A stretch of DNA of 64,000 nt from Notospermus geniculatus (Eukaryota > Nemertea > Pilidiophora > Heteronemertea > Lineidae), in contig NMRB01000828.1 of the NCBI GenBank assembly GCA_002633025.1, positions 1-64,000 on the forward strand, written 5' to 3'. The position numbers and the translations under genes are program-made. How positions within the stretch are numbered: position 1 is the stretch's first letter; the number at the start of each line of letters is the position of its first letter. A model generated the notes under the pieces. That model ran no database searches. It saw only the letters and a program-made list of their open reading frames with translations, and had not been told where the DNA came from. This document shows, piece after piece, positions 1-10,284 of this stretch.

Positions 1-80
1 CGTGCCCATGAAACATTTCCATTCCAGTCGGCATGTATTGGAATAAAGGATCCTCCGCTGAAATAGTCCGGACCTGGGGG

Positions 81-109
81 CAGTGTCGTAATGAAGCATT
101 ACGGCACTG
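81..109. repeat. 13-bp perfect-loop hairpin
   Basis: Arm cagtgtcgtaatg (81-93), loop aag, arm cattacggcactg (97-109), with one G-T wobble. Isolated inverted repeat of unknown role. Confidence 0.6.
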
Positions 110-221
110 TGGAGGAGTTTGGATGGATACAGGAGCAGCAGGAGTTATGCCAAACATACATGTGGTGTGTTCGAATATGACATATATTTGTTGTACAGTT
201 TGATTTCATTATGAACAAAAT

Positions 222-339
222 AAAACATTCTGGCTTTCCAATAAATGTGCATCTTCCTGAGCTTTCTAATTCTAATGTTTAAAACATTCTGGCTTTCAAT
301 TAAATGTGCATCTTTACTGAGCTTTGTAATTCTAATGTT
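222..339. repeat. 59-bp unit repeated twice
   Basis: Units 222-280 and 281-339 both begin aaaacattctggctttc and differ at a few positions. A small local tandem duplication; the open frame across it on the minus strand is not a gene. Confidence 0.75.
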
Positions 340-582
340 ACAAATCCATGACACCTTGAACCTCTCTATAACCTTGCCCATCGACCGAACTTTCTACATT
401 GCCACTCAGTGATTCTCGATCAGTCAACTACATGCCTAATTTCTAAGGGCGGTCTTCAAATTGGCTGAAAAGCCAATTTCTAGTGTATCTTGTTATTTGA
501 TCGTTTAATAACGTAAAGGTAATTGTGAAATGGGTTTTCAAAGCTGCAAGCAATATTTTACATACACGCTGATCAGACACCG

Positions 583-2074
583 ATGCAGCTACAGTTACGA
601 GTGTTTGTCAGGCTGAGAACTTTGCACAGCGTTGTCACGCATGTGCAGGTGCGGCTTAACATATCCATATCGATGGAAAGAATGGCTTTAACGGCAATTC
701 CTCGGGACGTAACATGCAGATACGGCGATCCAGATTATCTTGGCGAAATATACCGTCACATTACTATCTATTGCTACTTGCCGAATATCTTACTTGGTCT
801 CCCTGGCAATATCCTCATCGTACTGATCGCGAACAAGGCCAGCAACCGAAATCTTTCACCGTCCATCTATATGACTGCAATGGCCGTCGTTGAAAATATA
901 CTACTGATTTTTTCCACCATCTTCGTTCCTTTGTTTACGGAGGGAGGCGTGCAGGACGCAAGGGACATCCAGGGCATGTAAGCAATGTGCCGTCTCAGAG
1001 CTTTACAAAGCGTTCGCGACCGTGAACTCACCCGTCGTGTCCGTATACCGTGTAGCTCTATGTAATTGCAGTCTCATGGTATACAAACGTCAGTTCCACC
1101 GGGCTAAGTGTTTTTTTTTCTTTATTTCAGTGCCTTTATCGTCGTCTTTTCGGCATGCAGCGTCTTATCTGGATACTACCTGACTGCCATGTCAGTTGAC
1201 CGAGCTATAGCTGTCCGCTTCCCTCTATCAGCGCCACGATACTGCACAGCAAGTAGAGCTAAGATGGTTGTACTCGTGGGAACAGTAATATTTATTCCGA
1301 TCAACTGTGCCTACGCATTGGCGTATCATTACGTCAAGGACCAAACTACGGGTTAGTGAAATGTCCCATGCCGTATGTATTTGTTCCTTATTTGGATGAT
1401 CTTGTTCATCAAAGTAGGACGGTCGGATAATCCCCCCCCCCCCCAACAACATCTCGGGTAGAGCGAATCGGAAACAAACATTTTGTTCAGACGTTTCTCT
1501 TACTTTTTCCTGTGCAGGTTTTCCCGTCAATCGTTTCCCGTCAATTCTGTTGTTTACCCGTAATCATATTGTCTTTTTAGGTATCGAAAATGTTGTTCTT
1601 CATGTCCCTGATAACCCAACAGCAACCCTCGCTGCGTCCGGATTTCAATTGGCTTTGGGAACCCTCCTTCCGTTTGCCATCATCATTTCCTGCAATATCA
1701 TTATCATTGTGGAAGTGAAACGTGCCTCAAAATTTAGATCTACCTTACACAGCGACCAAGGCGCCTCGAAAAAGGGAAAGAACACGGCATATCTGACGAA
1801 AATGCTCCTGGCTGTCTGTGCAGCGTATTTGTTTACATCGATGCCCTACAGACTGTTCCTGATGAGCCTCCAGTTTCCGCAAGTCGCCGAACTTTTTGGA
1901 AATTTTGTTGACACTTGTACCCTGATGCTGTATTATGTGATCATCGGTAGCCTTTACACATTGCATATGTTCAATTACTGTCTGAATTTTTACATGTATT
2001 GCCTTGGCGGAGGTCAGAAATATAGGAATGATTTGAAAGAGTTGTTCGTAAACTTTTGTGAAAGACTCAAATAA
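583..2074 (+). CDS. Class A (rhodopsin-like) GPCR, peptide-receptor type, copy A
   Basis: Three exons join in frame: 583-977, 1131-1351 and 1581-2074, with donors gtaagc and gttagt and acceptors tttcag and ttttag. Exon 1 carries TM1 (GLPGNILIVL) and TM2, exon 2 carries TM3 with the DRY-region variant SVDRAIAVRFP and TM4, and exon 3 carries TM5, TM6 and TM7, ending in LNFYMYCLGG in place of NPxxY, a form common in invertebrate peptide receptors. The product should be a plasma-membrane receptor coupling to G proteins; the ligand is unknown. The ATG at 673 (MERM) is my preferred start, giving 339 residues, because it is conserved in the tandem copy B while the upstream leader has a 6-base indel; the ATG at 583 would give 369. 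The Tyr of DRY and the CWxP motif of TM6 are not seen. Lineage-expanded receptors often vary this way. Confidence 0.85.
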
Positions 2075-2517
2075 TGGAACAGCAAGGGAAAGGAGCTGTT
2101 CAATCGAAAAGAACCATGGCCACACCATCTCTTGTGTCGAAACAGTGCTGAGAGATTGGTGTGGTCAGTGGTATGGAACGTTCAATCCGAAAGAATCATG
2201 ACTACCGAATTCGAAATTGCAAAGAGCACACTCAGCAATTGATTGATTTTGAAGTCGGAGCCGTGTCACTACATCGGCCTGGATGATATACCCGCAGATT
2301 GGATGGGAGCAGTTTCATAATCTGAGCAGTCGCCCTGGATCAGCCCTAAAGACAGGAATCATTGTGCAAAAATGACCGATATACATGTAGGACATGCTTG
2401 TTGATCAGTAGGCGTATGCAGAGTCAACTTTCTGACCTTGGATTAACTGCTCGCGGCATCTGTACCGACAGAAAAAAGCGGCATGGAATAACGATCCTAT
2501 TTTGAAGAGGAACACCA
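2075..2517. other. Spacer between GPCR copies, nothing recognised
   Basis: About 440 bases with no exon, repeat or RNA that I can recognise. It separates the stop of copy A from the duplicated leader of copy B and probably holds the copy A 3' UTR and copy B promoter. Confidence 0.5.
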
Positions 2518-2709
2518 ATTATGTATCTTGTTATCTGATAGTTTAATAACATAAAGGCCCATGTAATTGTGAAATGGGTGTTAAGCTGCAAGCAGACATT
2601 TTACATACATGCTGATCAGAGACCGATGCAGCTACAGTTACCAGTGCTTGTCAGGCTGAGAACTTTGCACAGCGTTGTCACGCATGTGCAGGTGCGGCTT
2701 AACATAGCG

Positions 2710-4260
2710 ATGGAAAGAATGACATTTACGGCAATTCCGCGGGTCGTAATATGCAGATACGGCGATCCGGATTATCTTGGCGAAATATTCCGTCACATTA
2801 CTATCTATTGCTACTTGCCGAATATCTTACTTGGTCTCCCTGGCAATATCCTCATCGTACTTATCGCGAACAAGGCCAGCAACCGAAATCTTTCACCGTC
2901 CATCTATATGACTGCAATGGCCATCGTTGAAAATATACTACTGATATTTTCCACCATCTTCGTTCCTTTGTTTACGGAGGCAGGCGTGCAGGATGCAAGG
3001 GACATCCAGGTCATGTAAGCACTAAGACATCGATTTTGTTTTATACAATTTATTCATGCTCTACACTACATAATGCCAAACCCTCACTACTTTGATTATG
3101 CATGCCAAATTGGCGTGGACTAAGCACTAATTGGCGTCTCAGCGTTAACAGCTTCACAAAGCGTTCGCTACAGTGCCGTGAACCCCCACCGTCGTGTCCG
3201 TATACCGTGTAGCTCTTTGCAGCCTCATGGTTCAAACGTCAGTTCCACCGGGCTAAGTGTGTGTTTTTTTCATTTCAGTGCCTTTATCGTCGTCTTTTCT
3301 GCATGCGGTGTCCTATCTGGATACTACCTGACTGCCATGTCAGTTGACCGAGCTATAGCTGTCCGCTTCCCCCTATCAGCGCCGCGATACTGCACAGCAA
3401 GTAGAGCTAAGATGGTTGTACTCGTTGGAACAGTGGTACTGATTCCGATCAACTGTGCCTACGCATTGGCGTATCATTACGTCAAGGACCAAACGACGGG
3501 TTAGTGAAATCTTTCATGCCTTATGCTATTTGTTACCTGTCTTACTGTGGGTGATATTGTACAATCAGTCAATCGATGCCAAAGATGGCAGCAAAATTCT
3601 AGCGGAACCAACAAAATACTGATAAAATTCTCCTGATTGGTGCTCAGTCAACCATCGCTTGGGACATTGAATTGGACCGTAGTGACTCCTCCTTTTGGTC
3701 AAACATCTCATATTCGGCTTTTTCAAGTAATCATGTTGTCTTTTTAGGTATCGAAAATGTTGTTCTTCATGTCCCTGATAACCCAACAGCAACCCTCGCT
3801 GCGTCCGGATTTCAATTGGCTTTGGGAACACTCCTTCCGTTTGCCATCATCATTTCCTGCAATATCATTATCATTGTGGAAGTGAAACGTGCCTCGCAAG
3901 CTCGATCTACTTTAAGCAGCGACCAAGGCGCCTCGAAAAAGGGAAAGAACACGGCATATCTGACGAAAATGCTCCTGGCTGTCTCTGCAGCTTATTTGAA
4001 TGTTTACATCGATGCCCTACAGACTGTTCCAGATGAGCCTCCAGTTTCCGCAAGTCGCCGAACTTTTTGGAAGTTTTGTTGACACTTGTACCCTCATGCT
4101 GTATTATGTGATCATCGGTAGCCTTTATACATTGCATATGTTCAATTACTGTCTGAATTTTTACATGTATTGCCTTGGCGGAGGTCAGAAGTATAGGAAT
4201 GATTTGAAAGAGTTGTTTTTGAACTTTTGTGACCTCAAGTACAGGAAGAGGCAGATGTAA
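2710..4260 (+). pseudogene. Class A GPCR copy B, frameshifted in TM6
   Basis: Near-identical tandem copy of the receptor just upstream. Exons: 2710 (or 2569)-3014, 3279-3499 (221 bases, same length as in copy A) and 3748 onward, with the same splice sites. In TM6, four extra bases (aatg, 3999-4002) follow the TTG codon. The reading frame then runs to a stop at 4080-4082, losing the rest of TM6, TM7 and the tail. The lost part remains open in another frame to 4260, including LNFYMYCLGG, with a C-terminus (FCDLKYRKRQM) that differs from copy A. This points to a recent inactivation, a segregating allele or a sequencing error rather than an old relic. Intron 1 is about 110 bases longer than in copy A because of an insertion bounded by a 9-base direct repeat. 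Confidence 0.75.
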
Positions 4261-4575
4261 CTTTTTCGGGAATATCGGATCAGTTGAAATCTGGCATGAT
4301 CACTCCAGGAATCTTTTTCATCCTCGAGAAGACAGTTGTCAACAAAGCTGTAATGTAACGTATAGTATTCTCATCTCTGCCTCATCCATCAGTGATGCCA
4401 TTGCCATGATACCAATCCGGTGTATGATGTGGGACTGAGAATCGGAATACCAGTACCTGATGGTTACATTGCCATCCTACAAGCTCCATGGTTCCATTAT
4501 ACTAGTGTATACAGTGGTCTAGAACACGCGACACATTTTCCACAACCAATCCACGAATGCTAATAGATACCTTTC

Positions 4576-6754
4576 TCAAACATTAACCTCCTCCTCACTG
4601 TCACTGCTGGCATATATGACGTCATCCAGTGAACGCAGCAATCCTGAACCGGAAGTTGGTTTGATGTCGTCGACATCGACGAGTGATATGGAGGCTGTTC
4701 TCCTCAGGGCCTCATCATCATTGTCTTCGTCCAACGCTTGGTCAGTCTCGAAATGATCCGGCTGGTCTTGGTTGTCAGCCAAGGCCCAAGACTGCACTTT
4801 CCCTTTGGCGAAGATACAGAAAAAGATCACACCAAAGGTGTAGATGGCTGCACAGATGTAGAAAATCGTTTGCCACTCTTCTCTCGTGCCCTGCAATAGG
4901 AAGTATTCAAGTCTGCTGTCTCATTCTCAGTCATTCCACCGGTGTATGATACGAAAGTGAGAAATGATCATCTTGTGGTAGGCCTACCTAGTGCACTATT
5001 TCGACATAGCTCTGAGATTTCCAATGATCTTTTACTCACATTTGTTGTCAGTTTTCCTACCACCAGAGGCGCTGTGAATCCTGGTATTGTCCCAAATGTG
5101 TTGGTTATGCCAAAAAGGACGCCAGCGTATCTGTGAAAGGAAAATAGAGTGTGCCAAATGCAGATCCACAACCACCAATACCTTCTTATGTAGTCATGCG
5201 GTTGACTTTCATTCACTGTTTGTTTGAGATACATGTAAAGCTGACCACTGGCCAGCTGAAGCAAAGCCGGTCTTTGTTCTACTGATACTACACCACCTCA
5301 CACTTACCTATGCTTGGAGTACACCTGTCTGGTTAACTTACTTTGGTGCAATATCAAGATGGTTGACGACATAAGATGAACGCGTGAAGGATGTGAAGCC
5401 AACAGCAAGAACCAACAAGGCCACGGCGGCCATCCGGTTTTGACAGGTGATGAACCCAGCTCCAATCAAGAGAATAGCTGGTGATAGGCAACCTGAAGGG
5501 TGAAACAACACGTCGAAATTCTTGGAACTGGATGTTAATGGGATGAGGAAGATGGCAAGACAATGAAAGTTTTAGGACTTACCTAAACAGTGGCATATTT
5601 TCCTGACAAGACCAGTTCCAAAACCACGTTCTCGCATGATGTCAACAATCTGGCCTACAATCACCACAGTGACTGACATCACTAGGTATGGAAGAGCCAT
5701 GTAGAGACCATTCTGAAACAAAACAAGAACAGGGGGTAGACAAGATAGCGACCACTGCAATATACCAGCTCTCCTCAGGGCCCCAGTTTACCACAGAATG
5801 AGCACATGACACTTTCAGTGTGACGGATGGTCCGTGGAAACGATTGTGTTATTCTTTACCTGCTTCATGTCAAATTTGAGCACGTCCTTCATGTATATCG
5901 GCAGACAAACCATCATGGTATAACCACCGTAATTGTTGGTCAAATGGCCCACGATGATCGCCCAGAGGGGCATCGACTTCAAAAAGGAAAACCAAGGGGT
6001 TCCTTCATCCTGAAATAGATTGAAGATTAGAACAAAGACCTTCAAATGAACCTAGAGTAGGCCGAACTGATATTTACGTAGGCTAATTCCGGAAGGAAGG
6101 CCTCCGCTAACGTGTGGACAAGTGCGCCAGGACAGCCAATGCGGCGGAAGAATAATAAGGTGTTCGTGCCTCACGTTGATACCTGCACGGACTAGATGAG
6201 AAAGTGCGGTATGTACCTTTCCTTGTTGGATTTGTTTGCCAATACTCTCTTTGATTTCCTGCCGCTCTTCTTCGGAGACCCATGGATGTTTTGCGGGAGA
6301 GTCGTACACGAATATTGTCCAGATGACCAACCAGGTCAGAGTACCAATACCTGAGAAATGGAGATGGATTCCAATAAAATGCTGTGCTGGTCAATACACC
6401 ATCCAGGTCTTTCTACCAGTTCTTTCATTTTCGTCATCACTTGGATAAACAGTTGTGCACGATCAACATTCTCCAGCGTCCAGTTTTGTCAAGCGGTATC
6501 TACTACATGTATATTGACTACTTTCTTCTCATACCCAGAACGGCGTTTGGCCTACCTTGGCCTTACTTACCACAAAGGTAGAATATAGATGGCCAACCAC
6601 CATCAAAGCCATAGACACAGAGCAAACCAGAGACGAAAAAGATGATGATGTTCCCGGTGGTTGAGCCCGCTATACTAATGGTGGCTAGTTTTGTTCTTTC
6701 ATAAATGGGCGCCCACTGACTCCAGAGATTGTGGTAGGCTGGGAAGGTGACTGC
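4576..6754 (-). CDS. SLC17A5-like: SLC17 family transporter, sialin-like, C-terminal part
   Basis: Seven minus-strand exons in transcript order: 6754-6571, 6350-6217, 6009-5860, 5712-5583, 5492-5342, 5130-5040 and 4890-4576 (stop at 4576-4578). All phases agree, giving 384 residues. The order matches the sialin/vesicular-transporter family: [56 protein letters not shown] with TIPG, then [17 protein letters not shown] and [10 protein letters not shown]. Family members move organic anions (sialic acid, glutamate, nucleotides) across lysosomal or vesicle membranes using H+ or membrane potential; the substrate here cannot be called. The acidic tail after QSWA holds a Ser/Asp/Glu-rich end (SDSEEEVNV). 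Exons for roughly the first four membrane segments are not found: a Tc1 element and an n lie just upstream. The 3' end converges with the GPCR pair. Confidence 0.9.
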
Positions 6755-6795
6755 CTAAAATCGAAGGAAAATAAAAGCACATTCTACTACATGTA

Positions 6796-7384
6796 CAGTT
6801 GTGCCCAAAAGTTAGTGAACCCCACCACGGAATGCATATTATCATGGTGTATTCCAAGAATTGTTGTTTTATTGTAAAGCTCGCCTATAAATCATGTACA
6901 TTGCAGGACTTTCTCTTCCCTGTTACGTCAAAAGAGCCATTCACAACTGTCCTTCCACAAATGAAATGGGATATACAGGTAATGGGCCTGTGCACAAGTA
7001 TGTGAACCCCTAGTGTTAGTATTTAGTTGATCCTCCCTTGGCTGCAATGACTGCAACCAAACGTTTTCTGTAATCGGAGATCAAATGCTGGCATCTTTCT
7101 GGTGAAATCCTGGACCATTCCTCATCGCAGAATTGGCGTAGTTCATTCAGGTTTGATGGTTTTCGCTTATGGACGGCACGCTTGAGGTCAGTCCAGAGCA
7201 TCTCAATTGGATTGAGGTCTGGACTCTGACTTGGCCATTCCATTACGGTGATTTTCTTTCTCTGGAACCAGGCTCGAGTTGACTTGCTTGTGTGCTTTGG
7301 ATCGTTATCCTGTTGCATGATCCAGCGGCGCCCAAGTTTCAAGTGCTTGACTGATGGGGTGAGGTTTTCACCCAAAATGTCCTG
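6796..7384 (-). mobile_element. Tc1-family DNA transposon, truncated at an assembly n
   Basis: The minus-strand frame 7016-7384 encodes the C-terminal part of a Tc1 transposase: MQQDNDPKHTSKSTRAWFQ, then WPSQSPDLNPIEMLWTDLKR (the second D and the following E of the DDE triad) and the usual tail to GGSTKY and stop. Past the stop, the sequence ends in a terminal repeat, cagttgtgcccaaaag at 6796, preceded by TA (6794-6795) as expected for the TA target. The 5' two thirds, with the HTH domains and first Asp, are missing because the sequence breaks at the n at 7385. It sits just upstream of the first visible exon of the sialin-like gene, probably in its intron. Confidence 0.9.
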
Positions 7385-7385
7385 N

Positions 7386-8160
7386 ATGTATGTGGGGTTA
7401 AAATTAATTATCACTAGCATGCTGACTGTTCTGTAGATAGTATTTGGTAGGCAAGCTAGGTTATGGCATTTACATGTATGTGGGGTTAAAATTAACTATC
7501 ACTAGCCATGCTGACTGTTCTGTAGATAGTATTTGGTAAGCTAGCTAGGTTATTGGCATTTACATGTATGTGGGGTTAAAATTAACTATCACTAGCCATG
7601 CTGACTGTTCTGTAGATAGTATTTGGTAAGCTAGCTAGGTTATTGGCATTTACATGTATGTGGGGTTAAAATTAAAAGCAAAGCTGAATGAATCCATGCA
7701 CATTGAGATAAATTCTGGACAATAAAGGCTTTGCTCCAGTTTCAGTCTAGCTCAAACCCTCAAATGGAAGAATTCTCTAAGGGCCAAAAGTCTTCTCTAG
7801 GGAGTACGTACTAATGGTACGCTTACCTTACAAAATGAATGAATTTGGTACTAAGCTGTTCAAAACATTGAGCTCGACATTCAGATGTGAGCAAAAGATC
7901 GTCCAAAATATGCACCATGGCCTGGATACCCAACTTATTGACCGCCACCCATTCATCAAATGCAGTACTCTAAAGCTGCCCATACACGATCAATATTATT
8001 GCACAATAATTATTATATGAGGATCACAATGGGCAATACTATTGTCAATCTTTCTTCTAATTATCATGCTAGAAGCACACGACCACCCATTTGAGGCCCA
8101 TATTGTGCAATAATATTGTGCCGTGTATGGGCGGCTTAAGCTTCACAAACATGATTATTC
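7386..8160. repeat. Minisatellite plus 300-bp tail, copy 1 of the TLR 3' region
   Basis: About 3.5 units of an ~89-bp repeat (each with ggggttaaaattaa, at 7394, 7482, 7572 and 7662) run into a unique ~300-bp tail with AATAAA at 7721-7726. The same repeat and tail follow the Toll-like receptor at 11584-12336. Copy 1 begins directly at the n at 7385. A MITE (7974-8136) interrupts it. It looks like the 3' end of a second receptor copy whose body is missing from the assembly. Confidence 0.8.
7974..8136. mobile_element. 163-bp MITE, PIF/Harbinger type, TSD TAA
   Basis: Ends agctgcccatacacg and cgtgtatgggcggct are inverted repeats of about 40 bases rich in caatattattgcacaat. TAA flanks both sides (7971-7973 and 8137-8139). 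The paralogous tail at 12301-12320 reads straight through with one TAA (12308-12310), which is the empty site. A 3-base TAA target is typical of Harbinger-type elements. Confidence 0.9.
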
Positions 8161-9455
8161 AGTTGAATGAAAGGTCAGTTGTACAACGTACTGTAGGTAT
8201 CGAGAAGTTTCCTCTAAAATGTAACATAACAGTCCATCAGGAGCGGCCTAAAAGATCGTTTAAATTCATACTTGTTGCTGCATTCATCTGGATTACTGGG
8301 CCAAAAAGTCGGTCATCATCCCCTTCCAGTTACCAGGTTGTTCCATGTTTTATATGTTTTGTTTCTTCATTTCTGGTTTCGTTTCATTGCCAACCTTGTT
8401 CCCAGGGGTCGTTCGCTTTCTGATAGTATGGTGGATGCTTCACCAACCCCTGGAATCAGGTTTGGTTTTAACGCATTTGATTGGTTGACGGGAAACCGGA
8501 CGCATTACCGAAGAATATACCCAAACAAATTTTCAAAATATTTTGGATCAAATGAAAGAGTTGCCTATATCAAGGTTTGAAGATTTTTTGTAAAAAGAAT
8601 TTTAAAAAGCACATTTAGTGAATATTTTAGATTAATTATTTTGACTCGTGCTGCTACCTATACTTAGAACAAAGATCCCGGTTTAAAACCAAAGCTGATT
8701 CCAGGGATTGGTGAACCGTCCGCCATACCCCCTGGAAACGAGGTTGTTTCGTTTCTTATTTTACAAATACCCGTTTTTATCAGGGAGAAACACACTGTAG
8801 TGGTAGGCCTAGTGGTGACCTCATTAGATGTTTACCTACAGATAGGTCTGCATGGTGTATAGAGTGAAATGCTGCACATACTGATCGATGAAGATGTGGC
8901 AATTTCCCGGTATTGTACAGGTGTTTCCCAGTATTGTTGGAAAGTGAAAGTTACCAGGAGTATCCCTCTGCTGCAGTACCTCACTTGCTGGCTGGCTGGG
9001 TGGGTTCCCTCCATACTGCAAGGATAAAGCGCGTAAGGCGTGGACAAAGGGTGGATCACAACAGCGGTGCAAGAAATAGAAAAGGTAAGTCTTTTCTGCA
9101 ACTTTGTAGTAATTTCTATTTAGATGGTTGACTCATTCATGTACATAAACAACAAGCTGCTCAGCAAATTTTCTTCTAGTCCTAGAGCAAAAAGCAGCTT
9201 GTCAGCCATGGTGCTTTATTATAGAGTGTGAGTGCTATAACTTTGTGCCTACCATGAGGCGAGCTTCAAGCAGTAGGTCATTTTCAATCACTAGAGCTCA
9301 AGACAGTATAGATAACCTATCTGTGGGCAATTCACTGAAATATATGTAGGCCCTACACGCACATGAACCCTCCCATAGGGGAACGATCCTTCTGCAGTCC
9401 ATGAGGCCTAGACATGTCTGTCGTCGTTGTCCATCAGCAGGGCACATTTCGTAGT
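8160..9455. other. No recognised gene
   Basis: I see no convincing exon, RNA or repeat family. A weak minus-strand exon-like frame lies at about 8850-9025 with a fair acceptor, but its product is unrecognised and I do not call it. Confidence 0.4.
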
Positions 9456-10080
9456 TTCGGTTCGATTTGATTCTCGGTTTGCAACCAGGTGGTGAAAACC
9501 AAAAACACAAAAAACTGCAATAACTCCTGAACTAATGACTGGATCATCTCCAAATTTTTGTCATAGGTGTATCTAATGAGGATACACAACATTTATAATG
9601 GATTTTTGATTTGACCTACTTTTCAAGGTCACAGAGGTCAAAGTTCATAATTTTGCCTTTTGGCGGCACGTTTCGTAACTGCTGTGGCTATTGACCTGAA
9701 ACTTGGTACATGTAGATTACCCCTGTGTCAGATGACCTATGGCACCGAGTTCCGGTACAATTCAATTCCAGGGTTGGCCACCAAGTGGCCAGAACCAAAA
9801 AGACAAAAAGTGCAATAACTCCTGAACTAACGACTGGATCGTGTCCAAATTTGTGTCAAAGGTGCATCTAATGAGGATACATGACATATGTAATGGGTTT
9901 TTGATTTTACCTACTTTTCAAGGTCACGTAGGTCAAAGTTCAAAATTTTACTATTTGGTGGCACATTCCTAACTGCTGGGGCTATTGCCCTGAAACTTGG
10001 TACATCTATACCCCAATGCCAGATGACCTATGACATCCAGTTTTGGTCCGATTTGATTATTGGCTTGGTCACCAGGTGGA
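9456..10080. repeat. Two-unit tandem repeat, ~295-bp period
   Basis: The words aactcctgaacta and ttttcaaggtcac recur 295 bases apart (9527 and 9822 for ctgaacta). The repeat also includes ctgaaacttggtaca. A partial unit edge precedes 9495. It sits upstream of the TLR exon and looks like part of a dispersed satellite-like repeat. Confidence 0.75.
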
Positions 10081-10284
10081 CCAAAAACATTTTGATAACA
10101 TTTGTCATTTGTTCTTTTGGTACATTCACCCAGGTGAGCACGTGATCCATGGACCATTTCATTGCTGATGATTGAAAGAACATCTGATGTCAGTTGACTC
10201 TAAAAACAGCTGGACCTGGACTACCATTATGTTGAATGTATTTTATTTATCTTCCAGGTGTGCAGCTTGCAGAGATCCTTCAAT

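Larger units (their letters stand above)
480..4230. repeat. Tandem gene duplication, unit about 2 kb
   Basis: The block starting near 480 (upstream leader, three exons, both introns) repeats starting near 2518. The shared 5' sequence includes the run around atcttgttat and tttaataac, so the duplication includes about 100-200 bases before the coding start. Exons are nearly identical; introns and the 3' end differ more. The duplicated unit ends near 2070 and 4226 respectively. Confidence 0.85.

Noticed and set aside
583-672. N-terminal extension of GPCR copy A from the first ATG
   Set aside because: Leader has a 6-base indel and several changes against copy B, while MERM at 673 is conserved; the extension is more likely 5' UTR, though not excluded.
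8849-9025. Possible minus-strand exon with acceptor ccttgcag
   Set aside because: Donor is ambiguous, the protein is unrecognised and it cannot be linked to the sialin-like gene.
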